Shown here in pieces: positions 50,631 to 60,175 of a stretch of 64,000 bases of DNA. The position numbers and the translations under genes are program-made. Under the pieces are notes generated by a model, which worked only from the letters and a program-made list of their open reading frames with translations, did not search any database and was not told where the DNA came from. Each line of letters starts with the position of its first letter. Position 1 is the first letter of the stretch. Origin of the DNA: CAYSCW01 sp964429795 (GTDB lineage Bacteria > Acidobacteriota > Aminicenantia > Aminicenantales > Aminicenantaceae); NCBI GenBank assembly GCA_964429795.1, contig CAYSCW010000014.1:9908-73907 (forward strand). The letters run 5' to 3'.

Positions 50631-53174
50631 CTACTTGACTCCGGAAACTCTTTTTGTCTTGGAAGCCTCACCGGGATTAGCCAGCACTCTCTTCAGGAAT
50701 TGGCTGGTGTAGGACTCCCTCGACCTCACCACCTCTTCTGGGACTCCTTGAGCCACAATCCATCCTCCTTCTTCTCCGCCTTCTGGACCCAAGTCTATAA
50801 TATAATCGGAATACTTAATGACTTCAAGGTTATGTTCGATGATGACCACGGTATTACCTATTCTGACCAACTCGGATAGCACTTCAAGAAGCTTGCGGAC
50901 ATCATCGAAATGGAGTCCTGTGGTCGGCTCATCCAGAAGATAGAGGGTACGGCCGGTGTCTTTACGGCTGAGCTCCTTGGTCAACTTGATTCGCTGAGCT
51001 TCTCCTCCAGATAGCGTGGGTGCTGGCTGTCCTAATCTAATGTATCCTAAACCTACTTTTTTCAAAATCCCTAATTTTCTCTTCAGCACAGGATGGGCCT
51101 TCAGGTATTCAAAGGCTTCATCCACTGTCAAGGCCAGATAATCGGCGATGTTTTTCCCTTTGTAGAATACGGAAAGAGTTTCCTTGTTGTAACGCTTCCC
51201 TTGACATCGATCGCAGGTTACGAAGACATCAGGCAAGAAATGCATTTCTATCTTCTTGGCTCCGGCACCTTGGCATTCTTCACAGCGACCTCCGGGGAGG
51301 TTGAAACTGAAGCGGCTGGCCGAATATCCCCTCAATCGGCTTTCCGGAATGAGGGCAAAAAGCTGTCTAAGAGGGGTAAACGTACCTGTATAGGTGGCGG
51401 GATTGGAGCGGGGTGTTCTCCCGATGGGCTTTTGATCGACAGAAACGACCTTATCGATCTGTTCAAGGCCCAAAATCTCTTGGTGTTTTCCAGCCTTCTG
51501 TCTTGCATTGTGAAACTCATTCTGAAGGCTTTTGTAAAGAATATCATAGATCAGTGTGCTTTTTCCTGACCCGGAAACTCCGGTCACAGCTGTCATTACA
51601 CCGAGGGGAATACGGACATCGATATTCTTCAGGTTGTGCTCTGCTGCTTTCTTGATTGTCAGCCAGCCTTTTGGCTTCCTCCTCCCTGAGGGAACGGGGA
51701 TGGACTTTTCTCCTCTGAGATACTGTGAAGTCAGCGAATCCGAAGAAGAGAGGATGCGCTCCAGACTGCCCTCGGCCACTTTATAACCGCCGACTTCGCC
51801 AGCGCCAGGTCCCAGATCCAGGATAAAATCAGCCGATCGAATGGTCTGCTCGTCGTGTTCCACCACGATGATGGAATTCCCCTCGTCCCTGATCTTCCTC
51901 AGAAGAGAAATCAATCGGTGGTTGTCTCTTTGGTGAAGACCGATTGTGGGCTCATCCAAAACATAGAGAATGCCTCTCAAGCGAGCCCCAACCTGGGCTG
52001 CCAGCCGGACCCGTCTGGCCTCTCCGCCTGAGAGGGAACCAGTGGTGCGGCTCAACTGAAGATAGGGAATTCCTAGCTCGACCACCATCTTCAAACGCGA
52101 GTCGATTTCTTTGAGAATCTTGGAGACAATAAGCTCCTGGCCTGATTTAAATCCCACAGAATTCAGCTTTTCGATCAAACGGCTGACAGGAAGAGAGCTC
52201 AATTCATAAATATTCTTTCCCCCAATTTTTACAGACAGGCTTTCTGATCTCAACCGGCTTCCCTGGCAGTGGGGACAAACCTCCCCGGTAAGTTCCACAT
52301 CACCCCATTTATCCAAGACGGTCTGAAAGCCGATACCATGACAGGTAGGACAAGCTCCGTAAGGGCTGTTAAAGGAGAAGGTGCGAGGTTCGAGCTCAGG
52401 GAGGTTGATCTCACAGTAAGGGCAGAGGAGGTTCAAGGAGTAGAAGTAATCCCTTCCATCCTCTTTTGTTATCAGAACATCTCCTTTGCTCATCTCCAGG
52501 GCCCTGAAGACAGCCTCTTTCAACCTGGCTTTGGAGGCCGAAGTAACCTCTATTTCATCCACCAAGACTTCTATGTTATGTTTCTTTGTCCTTTCCAGAG
52601 AGAGATTTTCTTCTGTTTCTCTCCATTGCCCATCCACACGAAAGCGGAGAAAGCCTTTTTTCCGAAACCTTTCGAAAAGGGCATGATATTCGCCCTTGCG
52701 GCCTTTGACCACCGGGGAGAGGATTCTCGCCTTCTCCTGGAAAGAGCTGAGGAGTATTCTCTGGATAATCTGATCCGCTGTCTGAGAACTGACCACCCTT
52801 CCGCAACGTGGACAGTGAGGAATGCCCACCCGGGCAAAAAGCAGCCTCAAAAGATCATAGACTTCGGTTACGGTTCCCACTGTGGAACGGGGATTGGAAG
52901 AGATCGTTCTCTGGTCTATGGAAATGGAGGGTGAAAGGCCCTCTATGGACTCCACATCGGGTTTTTCCATCTGTTCGATATACTGGCGGGCATAAGTGGA
53001 AAGGCATTCGATATACCGCCTCTGGCCTTCAGCAAAGAGAGTATCAAAGGCAAGGGAGGACTTTCCCGATCCACTGGGCCCGGTAATCACAATCAACTTG
53101 TTCCGGGGCAGCCTGAGATCGAGGTTCTTCAGGTTGTGCTGAGCAGCCTTCTTGACCTGTATTTCTTCTAACAT
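50631..53174 (-). CDS. uvrA: Excinuclease ABC subunit A, compact form
   Basis: Damage-recognition ATPase of nucleotide excision repair. Both ABC modules are complete: GPSGSGKSSLAFDTL and GVSGSGKSTLIYDIL, signatures SLSGGEARRVRLA and TLSGGEAQRIKLT, with DEPTIGLH and DEPTTGLH. The UvrB-binding region (about 120-235) is retained. At 847 residues it is about 100 shorter than E. coli UvrA; the loss maps between CPTCHGIG and CPHCQGSRL, where the insertion domain normally lies and only some 15 residues remain. -10 box TAGAAT ends 6 bases before the ATG. It heads the operon with holB and ricT. Confidence 0.96.
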   Translation of the reverse strand: MLEEIQVKKAAQHNLKNLDLRLPRNKLIVITGPSGSGKSSLAFDTLFAEGQRRYIECLSTYARQYIEQMEKPDVESIEGLSPSISIDQRTISSNPRSTVGTVTEVYDLLRLLFARVGIPHCPRCGRVVSSQTADQIIQRILLSSFQEKARILSPVVKGRKGEYHALFERFRKKGFLRFRVDGQWRETEENLSLERTKKHNIEVLVDEIEVTSASKARLKEAVFRALEMSKGDVLITKEDGRDYFYSLNLLCPYCEINLPELEPRTFSFNSPYGACPTCHGIGFQTVLDKWGDVELTGEVCPHCQGSRLRSESLSVKIGGKNIYELSSLPVSRLIEKLNSVGFKSGQELIVSKILKEIDSRLKMVVELGIPYLQLSRTTGSLSGGEARRVRLAAQVGARLRGILYVLDEPTIGLHQRDNHRLISLLRKIRDEGNSIIVVEHDEQTIRSADFILDLGPGAGEVGGYKVAEGSLERILSSSDSLTSQYLRGEKSIPVPSGRRKPKGWLTIKKAAEHNLKNIDVRIPLGVMTAVTGVSGSGKSTLIYDILYKSLQNEFHNARQKAGKHQEILGLEQIDKVVSVDQKPIGRTPRSNPATYTGTFTPLRQLFALIPESRLRGYSASRFSFNLPGGRCEECQGAGAKKIEMHFLPDVFVTCDRCQGKRYNKETLSVFYKGKNIADYLALTVDEAFEYLKAHPVLKRKLGILKKVGLGYIRLGQPAPTLSGGEAQRIKLTKELSRKDTGRTLYLLDEPTTGLHFDDVRKLLEVLSELVRIGNTVVIIEHNLEVIKYSDYIIDLGPEGGEEGGWIVAQGVPEEVVRSRESYTSQFLKRVLANPGEASKTKRVSGVK

Positions 53175-53194
53175 ATTTCTATTCTACCATAAAT

Positions 53195-53217
53195 AAAAGA
53201 GGGACAGTCCCCCTTTT
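53195..53217. promoter_or_regulatory. Near-palindrome between divergent DNA-repair genes
   Basis: A 23-base near-perfect palindrome centred on GGGACAGTCCC, with flanking AAAAG and CTTTT arms. It lies 20 bases from the uvrA start and 78 from the helicase start. GGGACAGTCCC occurs in intergenic repeats of many bacteria, so this may be a remnant; an operator shared by two repair genes is the alternative. It is not a LexA box. Confidence 0.4.
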
Positions 53218-53240
53218 CCATGTGCTGCTTACTTTTTCCA

Positions 53241-53269
53241 TTGACCATTCGAAGAACTCATAATAATAT
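53241..53269 (+). promoter_or_regulatory. Promoter of the MrfA-like helicase gene
   Basis: TTGACC at 53241-53246, a 17-base spacer, TAATAT at 53264-53269. A start near 53276 leaves a short leader with AGGAT 8 bases before the ATG at 53295. Confidence 0.5.
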
Positions 53270-53294
53270 AAAATTGACCACCATAGGATAGAAA

Positions 53295-55637
53295 ATGAAA
53301 AGAGAGGACAATCTTAGTAAATCTTTACAATTTCTTAAAGAACTGGGACTCAAGAACCGCTCCATCCGGACTATAAAACATCTTCCTCCCAGAGAAGGTC
53401 GCTACGAGGATTATCCCCCAGAAATCCACTCTGCCCTCATCAAGGCTCTTAAGGAAAAAGGATTCTCAAAGCTATACTCCCACCAGCACCTCTCCTGGAA
53501 GCTGCTCTCAGAAGGAAAAAATATTGTGGTCGTCACGCCGACTGCATCAGGGAAAACCCTCTGCTACAACCTCCCGGTACTCGATGAAATCCTCCGCCAT
53601 CCATCAACCCGCGCCATCTACCTCTTCCCCACCAAAGCCCTCTCCCAAGATCAACGGGCAGAGCTGGACGAGACCATAAAGCTTCTCCCTGAAGAAATCA
53701 GGATCTTCACCTATGATGGTGACACCCCCCAGGACGCACGAAAAGCTATCCGGGCCCGGGGACACATCATACTCACCAATCCCGACATGCTGCACACAGG
53801 AATCCTGCCCCATCATACCAAGTGGATCAAGCTCTTCGAAAACCTAAAATACATCGTCATCGATGAGCTTCACAATTACCGGGGCATCTTTGGCAGTCAT
53901 CTGGCCAACGTGCTGAGAAGGCTGAAGCGGATCGCCAAATTCTACGGGAGCAGTCCCCAGTTTATCCTCTCCACAGCCACCATCGCCAATCCCTTAGATA
54001 TTGCAGAAAGAATGATCGAAGAGCAGGTGGCCCTGGTGGACAACAACGGAGCTCCTCAGGGAGAAAAATATTTCATCTTCTACAACCCGCCTGTAGTGAA
54101 TAAATCTTTGGGGATCCGCCGCTCCTACGTCAACGAGTCGCGCCGCGTGGCTTCAATTTTCTTGCAAAACAACCTACAGACCATCGTCTTTGCTCAGAGC
54201 CGCCTCATCACCGAGGTTCTTCTGACCTATCTCAAGAAAGACATCGAAAAAGGAGTCAAAGACGAAGGCCTGATCCGTGGATACAGAGGAGGCTATCTGC
54301 CCCTTAAGCGCAGGGAAATCGAAAAATATTTGCGGGAAGGGAAAATAAGAGGCGTTGTCTCCACCAATGCCCTGGAGCTGGGAATCGATATTGGAACTCT
54401 GGATGTGGCGGTTCTGGCCGGATACCCGGGAACTATTGCTTCGACCTGGCAGCGTTCAGGCCGGGCCGGCCGGAAAGCGGGAAAATCAGCCGCAGTCCTG
54501 GTGGCTTCCAGCTCACCCCTTGACCAGTTTATCATCAACCATCCCGACTATTTCTTCCTTAAATCACCAGAGCAAGCACTGATCAACCCCGACAATCTCT
54601 CTATCCTGGTCAGCCACATTGAATGTGCTGCCTTCGAGCTTCCCTTCAAGGACGGAGAAAAATTCGGAAACTTGGATATCGATGAAATCCTCAAGTTTCT
54701 GGAAGAGGAAAATTTGGTTCACCATTCCAAGGACAAATGGTTCTGGACATCAGATGCCTACCCTGCTGACGGAGTGAGCCTGCGAAGCATAAGCTCCGAT
54801 AACTTCGTGGTGGTGGACACCTCCGAAAAATCCAAAGCCATCGCCGAGGTGGATTTTTCATCGGCATTGACTACCCTCCACCCTAAAGCCATCTACATGT
54901 GCGAAGGGGAACAGTATTATGTGGAAAAACTGGATTACGCTCAGAGAAAAGCCTATGTCAAAAAGACGGATGCCGATTATTTCACCGATGCCATAGACTA
55001 TACAAAGATCAAAATCCTAGATTCTTTCGACTCAAAAAAACTGGAGAAATGCTCAATCTCCCACGGCGAGGTCCATGTGGCCACCCAGGTGGTGGGCTTC
55101 AAAAAGATCAAGTTCTTCACCATGGAAAATGTGGGGGCGGGTGACCTGAGCCTTCCTCAGAACGAGATGCACACCACTGCCTACTGGATCACCATCGCCG
55201 CAGATATTTTTCATAGCCTTCCTTATTCGCCTGAGCAAAAAATAAACGGCCTTTACGGCCTGGCCTATCTCCTTCATCATGTCTCCCCGCTCTTCATGAT
55301 GTGCGACATCCACGATATCGGTGTCTCCATCGGTGATAATACCACCGGCGGGTCTGTCCCCCCTCGGGATATATCGCTCAAAATCCGGAGGGAAGAGCAG
55401 GCTTTCTTCGACAATATCCAGTTCGAACCCAACATCTTCATCTACGACAAATACCCCGGAGGCATCGGCCTCAGCCCCTCACTTTTCGACCTGGAGGAGA
55501 GACTCTTCTACCAGTGTCAGAAGACTATCGAAGTATGCCTCTGTAAAGAAGGATGTCCATCGTGTGTGGGCCCTACCAAGGAAAGCGGCCAACAGGCCAA
55601 GCAGGTGGCCTTAGAAATCCTGCGCCACCTCCTCTAA
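53295..55637 (+). CDS. DEAD/DEAH helicase with DUF1998, MrfA-like
   Basis: A 780-residue SF2 helicase: VTPTASGKTLCYNLPVL (Walker A), VIDELHNYRG (DExH), STNALELGIDIGTLDVAV and QRSGRAGRKAGKSA (motifs V and VI), then a DUF1998 domain ending in a four-cysteine site CLCKEGCPSC. This is the layout of Bacillus MrfA (YprA), a mitomycin-repair helicase that works apart from UvrABC. Its position divergent from uvrA supports a DNA repair role by context. An exonuclease partner (MrfB) is not present. Confidence 0.9.
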   Translation: MKREDNLSKSLQFLKELGLKNRSIRTIKHLPPREGRYEDYPPEIHSALIKALKEKGFSKLYSHQHLSWKLLSEGKNIVVVTPTASGKTLCYNLPVLDEILRHPSTRAIYLFPTKALSQDQRAELDETIKLLPEEIRIFTYDGDTPQDARKAIRARGHIILTNPDMLHTGILPHHTKWIKLFENLKYIVIDELHNYRGIFGSHLANVLRRLKRIAKFYGSSPQFILSTATIANPLDIAERMIEEQVALVDNNGAPQGEKYFIFYNPPVVNKSLGIRRSYVNESRRVASIFLQNNLQTIVFAQSRLITEVLLTYLKKDIEKGVKDEGLIRGYRGGYLPLKRREIEKYLREGKIRGVVSTNALELGIDIGTLDVAVLAGYPGTIASTWQRSGRAGRKAGKSAAVLVASSSPLDQFIINHPDYFFLKSPEQALINPDNLSILVSHIECAAFELPFKDGEKFGNLDIDEILKFLEEENLVHHSKDKWFWTSDAYPADGVSLRSISSDNFVVVDTSEKSKAIAEVDFSSALTTLHPKAIYMCEGEQYYVEKLDYAQRKAYVKKTDADYFTDAIDYTKIKILDSFDSKKLEKCSISHGEVHVATQVVGFKKIKFFTMENVGAGDLSLPQNEMHTTAYWITIAADIFHSLPYSPEQKINGLYGLAYLLHHVSPLFMMCDIHDIGVSIGDNTTGGSVPPRDISLKIRREEQAFFDNIQFEPNIFIYDKYPGGIGLSPSLFDLEERLFYQCQKTIEVCLCKEGCPSCVGPTKESGQQAKQVALEILRHLL

Positions 55638-55916
55638 ACAAGTGAACACACTATAATCTCCAGATAAAAAAAGCAGGAAATGTCCCTCCCTGTAATACAT
55701 TTATGTATCAAACATCCAGCAACTTTGGGACAAAGCCAAGTGTAAATTCTCACCTTTAAAGACAGGAAGAAATCACCTCAAAATACATCCTAAAGGGTGA
55801 TAGAACTTATGCAATGGTTGTGAGAAAATTATTTTTAATAAGCGCATCATAATGATTAAGTATACTTTTTATCCAAAGAGCAAAATGGAATAACATCCTG
55901 TTTTGAAAGGCCCAAG

Positions 55917-57578
55917 ATGAAGGATAAGGATAAGACAAAAGAAGAACTCATAGACGAATTAGTCACATCACGCAGACGAATTGCTGAGTTAAAGAATTCA
56001 ATAAATGAGCTGGACCGGATAAAGGAATCGTTACAGAAGAATAAAGAAGAACTGGAAGCGATTTTTAATGGTGCCAACAGCGGAATAGCGGTGCTCGATA
56101 AGACGGGTAAGATTATCAGAATTAACAGACGGATAAAAGAGGTAGGAGGTTATTCGGAAAAAGAAATCATAGGAAAACGATTTAGTCTACTCAAAATGTT
56201 CCCTCCTCGAAGCATCACAAAGATGCTCTCAGTTTATTATAAAATGAGAAAAGGGCAAGATGTATCTCCTTACGAGATGGAACTGTATACCGGCAAAGGT
56301 GAAAAAATGATTGTCGAAGTCCGCAATTCGCCCTTAAGAAAAAAAGGGGGATTTGAGGGAGTCATTGCGATTTTGACAGATATAACCAAGCAAAGGCTGG
56401 CGGAGGCTGAGGTATTAAAACAAAGCAAATACAATGAGTTAAGAGCCGAAATATGGAAGAAATCTGCTGATCCATCCTTGACAGAAGAAAAAGATTTAAT
56501 TCAGGCGCTACTGAATACTGTCGGGCCTTTCATAGATGTCAGCAGAGCTGCTTACTTACCATTCAATCCAGAGAAAAAAGCCTTTATCACTGAGTTGCAA
56601 TGGTATAAGAAAGAAGCAGGAAGCAGCCTTGGAGAAGACATTTCGCTAGACATAGCTAAAAATTTCTTCGGCAGAAAATATGTGGAGATACCTAAAAATA
56701 TTGATAAAATTAAAAAAACTCCCATTCTTAGCAAAATTATAAAACTTTATGCTTCTGCAAAATTAAAAAGACATAAAATAAAATCCTATTTAGTCGTTCC
56801 TTACGGAGATATTGATAAGCCTAAAGGTATTTTTACATTTTCTGAATGTAAGAAAGAAAGAGAGTGGACTGAATTAGAGAAGAGAATTCTTTCAGAAGTG
56901 GTTAATATTGTCTCGATGAAAACCGAGCAAATAAAGGCAGAGCAATTGATAAAAACATCACTCAAGGAAAAAGAAGTTTTGCTGAGAGAAATTCACCATC
57001 GGGTCAAAAACAACTTGCAGGTCATCTCCTCTCTCCTTAATCTTCAGGCTCAATATCTCAAGAATAAACAAGACCTCGCGATGTTTAATGAGAGCAAGGA
57101 CCGAGTCAGGTCAATGGCACTGATTCACGAGAAATTGTATCAATCCCAGAACCTGGCCAGGATTGATTTTGCAGGATACATCAGGGATCTTATCTACAGG
57201 TTGTTTCGATCTTATGAAGCTGATCCGGGAAAAATTGACCTGAAAATGAATGTCAAGGATGTTTCCCTCGGAGTTGATGTGGCTGTTCCATGCGGATTGA
57301 TAGTCAATGAACTCATATCCAATTGTCTGAAGCATGCATTCCCTGATGGCAAAAAAGGAAAGATTAGGGTAGGGTTCCAATCCGTCAATAAGAATGAGGT
57401 CGAACTTAAAGTGAGCGATAACGGTGTTGGCCTACCAGATGATTTCGATTTCAGGGAATCCAAATCCTTAGGCATGCACCTGGTGAACATATTAGCAGAA
57501 GACCAACTTGGCGGTATGATAGAATTGAACAGAACTGGAGGAACAGAGTTCAAGATTAAATTTAAAAGAACAAGATAA
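55917..57578 (+). CDS. Soluble PAS-GAF histidine kinase of the HisKA_2 family
   Basis: A 553-residue cytoplasmic kinase with no membrane helix. An N-terminal coiled coil (about 1-45) leads to a PAS domain (IFNGANSGIAVLDKTGKIIRINRR, about 50-165), then a GAF-like region (about 185-345). The transmitter has EIHHRVKNNLQVISSLLNLQ (His at about 365), typical of HisKA_2/light-type kinases, and HATPase motifs NELISNCLKHAF, SDNGVGLP, LGMHLV. No response regulator gene is adjacent, so it is an orphan whose partner is unknown. Base composition here is more AT-rich than the flanks. Confidence 0.88.
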   Translation: MKDKDKTKEELIDELVTSRRRIAELKNSINELDRIKESLQKNKEELEAIFNGANSGIAVLDKTGKIIRINRRIKEVGGYSEKEIIGKRFSLLKMFPPRSITKMLSVYYKMRKGQDVSPYEMELYTGKGEKMIVEVRNSPLRKKGGFEGVIAILTDITKQRLAEAEVLKQSKYNELRAEIWKKSADPSLTEEKDLIQALLNTVGPFIDVSRAAYLPFNPEKKAFITELQWYKKEAGSSLGEDISLDIAKNFFGRKYVEIPKNIDKIKKTPILSKIIKLYASAKLKRHKIKSYLVVPYGDIDKPKGIFTFSECKKEREWTELEKRILSEVVNIVSMKTEQIKAEQLIKTSLKEKEVLLREIHHRVKNNLQVISSLLNLQAQYLKNKQDLAMFNESKDRVRSMALIHEKLYQSQNLARIDFAGYIRDLIYRLFRSYEADPGKIDLKMNVKDVSLGVDVAVPCGLIVNELISNCLKHAFPDGKKGKIRVGFQSVNKNEVELKVSDNGVGLPDDFDFRESKSLGMHLVNILAEDQLGGMIELNRTGGTEFKIKFKRTR

Positions 57579-57598
57579 CCAGCAGATAGATCGACTCT

Positions 57599-57700
57599 CT
57601 ATTCTTTTTTAAGGTGGATGATCTCCTCGAGAGTTTTCAGGTATTCGGAAAGAGCTTTCCGTCCTTTCTCGGTCCACCGGCCGGTCAGCTTATTTCACCG
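57599..57700 (-). pseudogene. Remnant of a winged-helix regulator (HTH_34-like)
   Basis: Reading the minus strand, the last codons before TAG at 57599 encode NKLTGRWTEKGRKALSEYLK and TLEEIIHLKKE. This matches the C-terminal wing and dimer helix of small regulators in which YRLTxxGRxALxxYLxxLE is typical. The frame is closed by a stop just upstream of the Asn, and the rest of the gene is missing. It lies 25 bases after the peptidase gene on the same strand, where an intact regulator may once have been encoded. Confidence 0.4.
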
Positions 57701-57725
57701 GTAAGTGTGTTTGGATCAGAGATTT

Positions 57726-59453
57726 TCACTTGATCCGGTCCGCTCGTATCTCTCCTCCGCCGGTTTGGATGATCATGTGCGTGACCCCTCCCTGTTCATT
57801 CGCCACGAAACGGATGGGGGCATCAAAGGCCTGGACTTCAAACTGAGTCTCAGATTCCGGAACCAGCTCCACCTTCCCCATTCCAGGAACTTCCAGGAAA
57901 AGGCGGTTGTCCTCTTTTGTGACCGTAATGATGTTAGAGGAAAAACGGTATTGGCCCACGTAAGAGTCCAAGATTTTCGGATCGACCTGGAAGGCTTCCC
58001 GGGTTTTGGAACTCTTTTCCAAATGCTCCCATATGAATTTTTCTTCCACCTGATGCTTGTCCTTCAGCCAGTAAAGCCACTCCTTCTCCAGCTTCGAAAG
58101 GGGTTCCCCTAAGGCTTCTGTCCAGGAGTCCCTCTTCTCCCTCTCCTGGGGAAGCCGCCCTTCCAGGCGGGTTAACTTCTTCACAGACTGAAGTCCGTAC
58201 TTGTCCATAAGAAAGGCGATGAAAGAGCCTGAAGCTGGATAGGCCACCAGGGTCTTCAAACCGGAGGGGCCGATGTAGAAATTCACCATGTCCTTCAGGG
58301 GAAAGAGCTTGCCATCCTTGAGAAATTGTATCACCGCAAGATGGTTCTTGTCCTGGTCAGTGGCCAGAGCTTCGGTATACTTCCCCAATCCTTCGTTGAT
58401 AAAGGATGTTGATTCCCCCCAGTTCAGCCGAGTAAGGATATGGGTATTCTCATGGACAGCCATACCAAAATCCGGCACTCCTCCCTTGTAAACCATGAAA
58501 ACTCCCTCATCTCCGGCCAGCCCCCATCCCATATGATGGGTGTAAAAGAGCTTGGAATCGAAGTCACGGAAATAGACCGAGTTCAAGCGCTTCCACTGCA
58601 GCTCATTGTCCTCCTTAAAGCAATCAAACAGAAATTGGAGCGCCCGCTCATTTACCTTGACAGATTCTTGCATTTCCTGTTCAGAGAACATCTCCCTGCG
58701 GAATCGGATGGCAAAATTCTCTGTCTCGGCCTTGGTGAAATTCCCCTCCATCTCCAGGTGGATCTTGGCACTTAGCTCAACGCCCTCTGGGGGGCTGCCG
58801 GACTCCTCCCACTCCTTGAGTATGGATTCGCCGTCAACATCAAAATCGCAGAGCATGATATCCAGGAAGGACTTCTCGGATATACTGATCACCGGGATAT
58901 CTGGAATATCAGACTCCCTCTCATAATCGACAGTGAGAAAAGAGCCTGCGCCCTTGTGGGAGAAGACCAGGACCGCGGTTGCTCTCCGGGAGGCAGCCTC
59001 AGATATCCGGGCGGAAAGAGGGACATCCTCTTTGGCTATTTCCTGGATTTTATCCGGAAAATCACAGCTGAACAGGACAACTTTTCCCGCAACATCGATG
59101 TCTCCTGAGGTATAGTCTTTTTTTCTTCCCTTATAGCTGTTCCACATCCCTTCCTTAACAATGCCATTTCCGATGAAAACCAGCGGACCGTCAACTTTTA
59201 CATCCTGGCTGTAGCTGCCGATTCCCATCGGGGCGCGACGAAATCCTGTAACCACCACGGGCATAAACGGGATTTTCATCCGGGATCCCCCTTCCATCCA
59301 GACATAGCATTGGGCCCAGGAAAGCTCTGTTGCGGGATGGAAATAATAGGCCGGATCAGGGCCCTGCGGCCAAGCCATCAAAGGCAGCACAAGCCATAGG
59401 CAGACCAAACCCAAAAATCGCACATTCGGTAATCGTCCACATCGCCACTTCAT
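57726..59453 (-). CDS. Exported PA-domain HExxH metallopeptidase-like protein
   Basis: A 575-residue secreted protein. Signal peptide at about 1-30; residues 70-230 resemble a PA domain (GPLVFIGNGIV, AGKVVLFSCDFP, AVLVFSHKGAG), a protease-associated lid. HENTH at 334-338 provides two zinc ligands and NEGLGKY follows at a distance suiting a gluzincin (peptidase MA-like). The C-terminal 80 residues (LDSYVGQYRFSSNIITVTKE ... GGVTHMIIQTGGG) resemble DUF3471, common behind beta-lactamase-type enzymes. AGGAGG precedes the ATG by 5 bases. Periplasmic or extracellular peptide cleavage is likely; the substrate is unknown. Confidence 0.78.
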   Translation of the reverse strand: MKWRCGRLPNVRFLGLVCLWLVLPLMAWPQGPDPAYYFHPATELSWAQCYVWMEGGSRMKIPFMPVVVTGFRRAPMGIGSYSQDVKVDGPLVFIGNGIVKEGMWNSYKGRKKDYTSGDIDVAGKVVLFSCDFPDKIQEIAKEDVPLSARISEAASRRATAVLVFSHKGAGSFLTVDYERESDIPDIPVISISEKSFLDIMLCDFDVDGESILKEWEESGSPPEGVELSAKIHLEMEGNFTKAETENFAIRFRREMFSEQEMQESVKVNERALQFLFDCFKEDNELQWKRLNSVYFRDFDSKLFYTHHMGWGLAGDEGVFMVYKGGVPDFGMAVHENTHILTRLNWGESTSFINEGLGKYTEALATDQDKNHLAVIQFLKDGKLFPLKDMVNFYIGPSGLKTLVAYPASGSFIAFLMDKYGLQSVKKLTRLEGRLPQEREKRDSWTEALGEPLSKLEKEWLYWLKDKHQVEEKFIWEHLEKSSKTREAFQVDPKILDSYVGQYRFSSNIITVTKEDNRLFLEVPGMGKVELVPESETQFEVQAFDAPIRFVANEQGGVTHMIIQTGGGEIRADRIK

Positions 59454-59908
59454 TTCTTCCTCCTGTCCCTTCAGGCTAGAGCCTGTAGGGATTTTGAGAG
59501 ATCTCTGTCTATTTTACTATCTCTTATAATCAAGGATGTAGCAAGAATTATGCCACAAAATTCAGGGGAACTGTCGGCTTTGCACCTTACAAAAGGCCAG
59601 AAAAGTGTTAAAGCTCTTTACAGTCTCAACACTCAGAAACACAGGGTTTATGCTTGACCTATACCCTTTTATATGGATTTCCTTTGCTTTGGAAATCCGC
59701 CTCCGGCTTCAGAAATATGCTTCTCCACTCGGCTGCTGCCAAGAGCTCATGTTGAACAATCCGATGCAAAGGGAGGCGTCCGGCGCTGTGGCTGATTATA
59801 TCCCTCATCATTAGCTGCAACGGATATACTATCAATATTATATTGAAGATTGACAGAAGAGGTCATGTGTCTTATATTTATAATCCAGAAACAGGAGCTT
59901 TGGAGAGA
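59454..59908. other. Intergenic region of about 450 bases
   Basis: Contains the 14-base palindrome CAGGCTAGAGCCTG (59472-59485), close to the peptidase start and possibly in its leader, and a repeat-family fragment at 59781-59828. No open frame in it has a ribosome binding site or homology I recognise, and no RNA gene is evident. Confidence 0.5.
59781..59828 (+). repeat. Right-flank fragment of the dispersed repeat family
   Basis: Matches 15805-15852 of copy B at 42 of 48 positions, from CGGCGCTGTG through TCATCATTAGCT to the terminal ACGGA. The hairpin and loop are absent, so this is a solo end, either truncated or captured. Confidence 0.7.
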
Positions 59909-60094
59909 ATGAAAAACGCGTTTTTTCTTTCACTTATCTTCCTCTTAGGAATTTTCTTTCCTCCTTTACTGTTCTTCCTTCCCCTTCTCTTTTATTTTCT
60001 GTTGGTCTGTTTCTTCGGGAAATTCTCTCCGCTTATCTCTCCGGTATTCACCTACACTTTCAGTTATTCCAGGCCCCGAAGTCCTCCCCTTTAA
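59909..60094 (+). CDS. Small hydrophobic membrane protein, unknown
   Basis: A 61-residue protein starting at ATG 59909 with GGAGAGA just upstream. Residues 4-37 are almost entirely hydrophobic (two closely spaced membrane segments, AFFLSLIFLLGIFFPP then LLFFLPLLFYFLLV), and a Ser/Pro/Tyr-rich tail follows (FTYTFSYSRPRSPP). I do not recognise it. It lies 81 bases upstream of the unusual SecA gene on the same strand and may be co-transcribed. A longer reading from TTG 59843 is possible but has no ribosome binding site. The hydrophobic composition could also arise by chance from a T-rich stretch. Confidence 0.4.
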   Translation: MKNAFFLSLIFLLGIFFPPLLFFLPLLFYFLLVCFFGKFSPLISPVFTYTFSYSRPRSPPL

Positions 60095-60175
60095 GTTTTC
60101 CCTCCTTTAGTTTTATCTTATTATCATTCATAAAATTTTGTTATCTCAACGAATTCTGACAATTTGAGGGAAATC

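Noticed and set aside
59605..59814. 69-codon open frame before the small membrane protein
   Set aside because: No ribosome binding site, mixed composition, and its 3' part overlaps a repeat-family fragment, so it is probably not coding.
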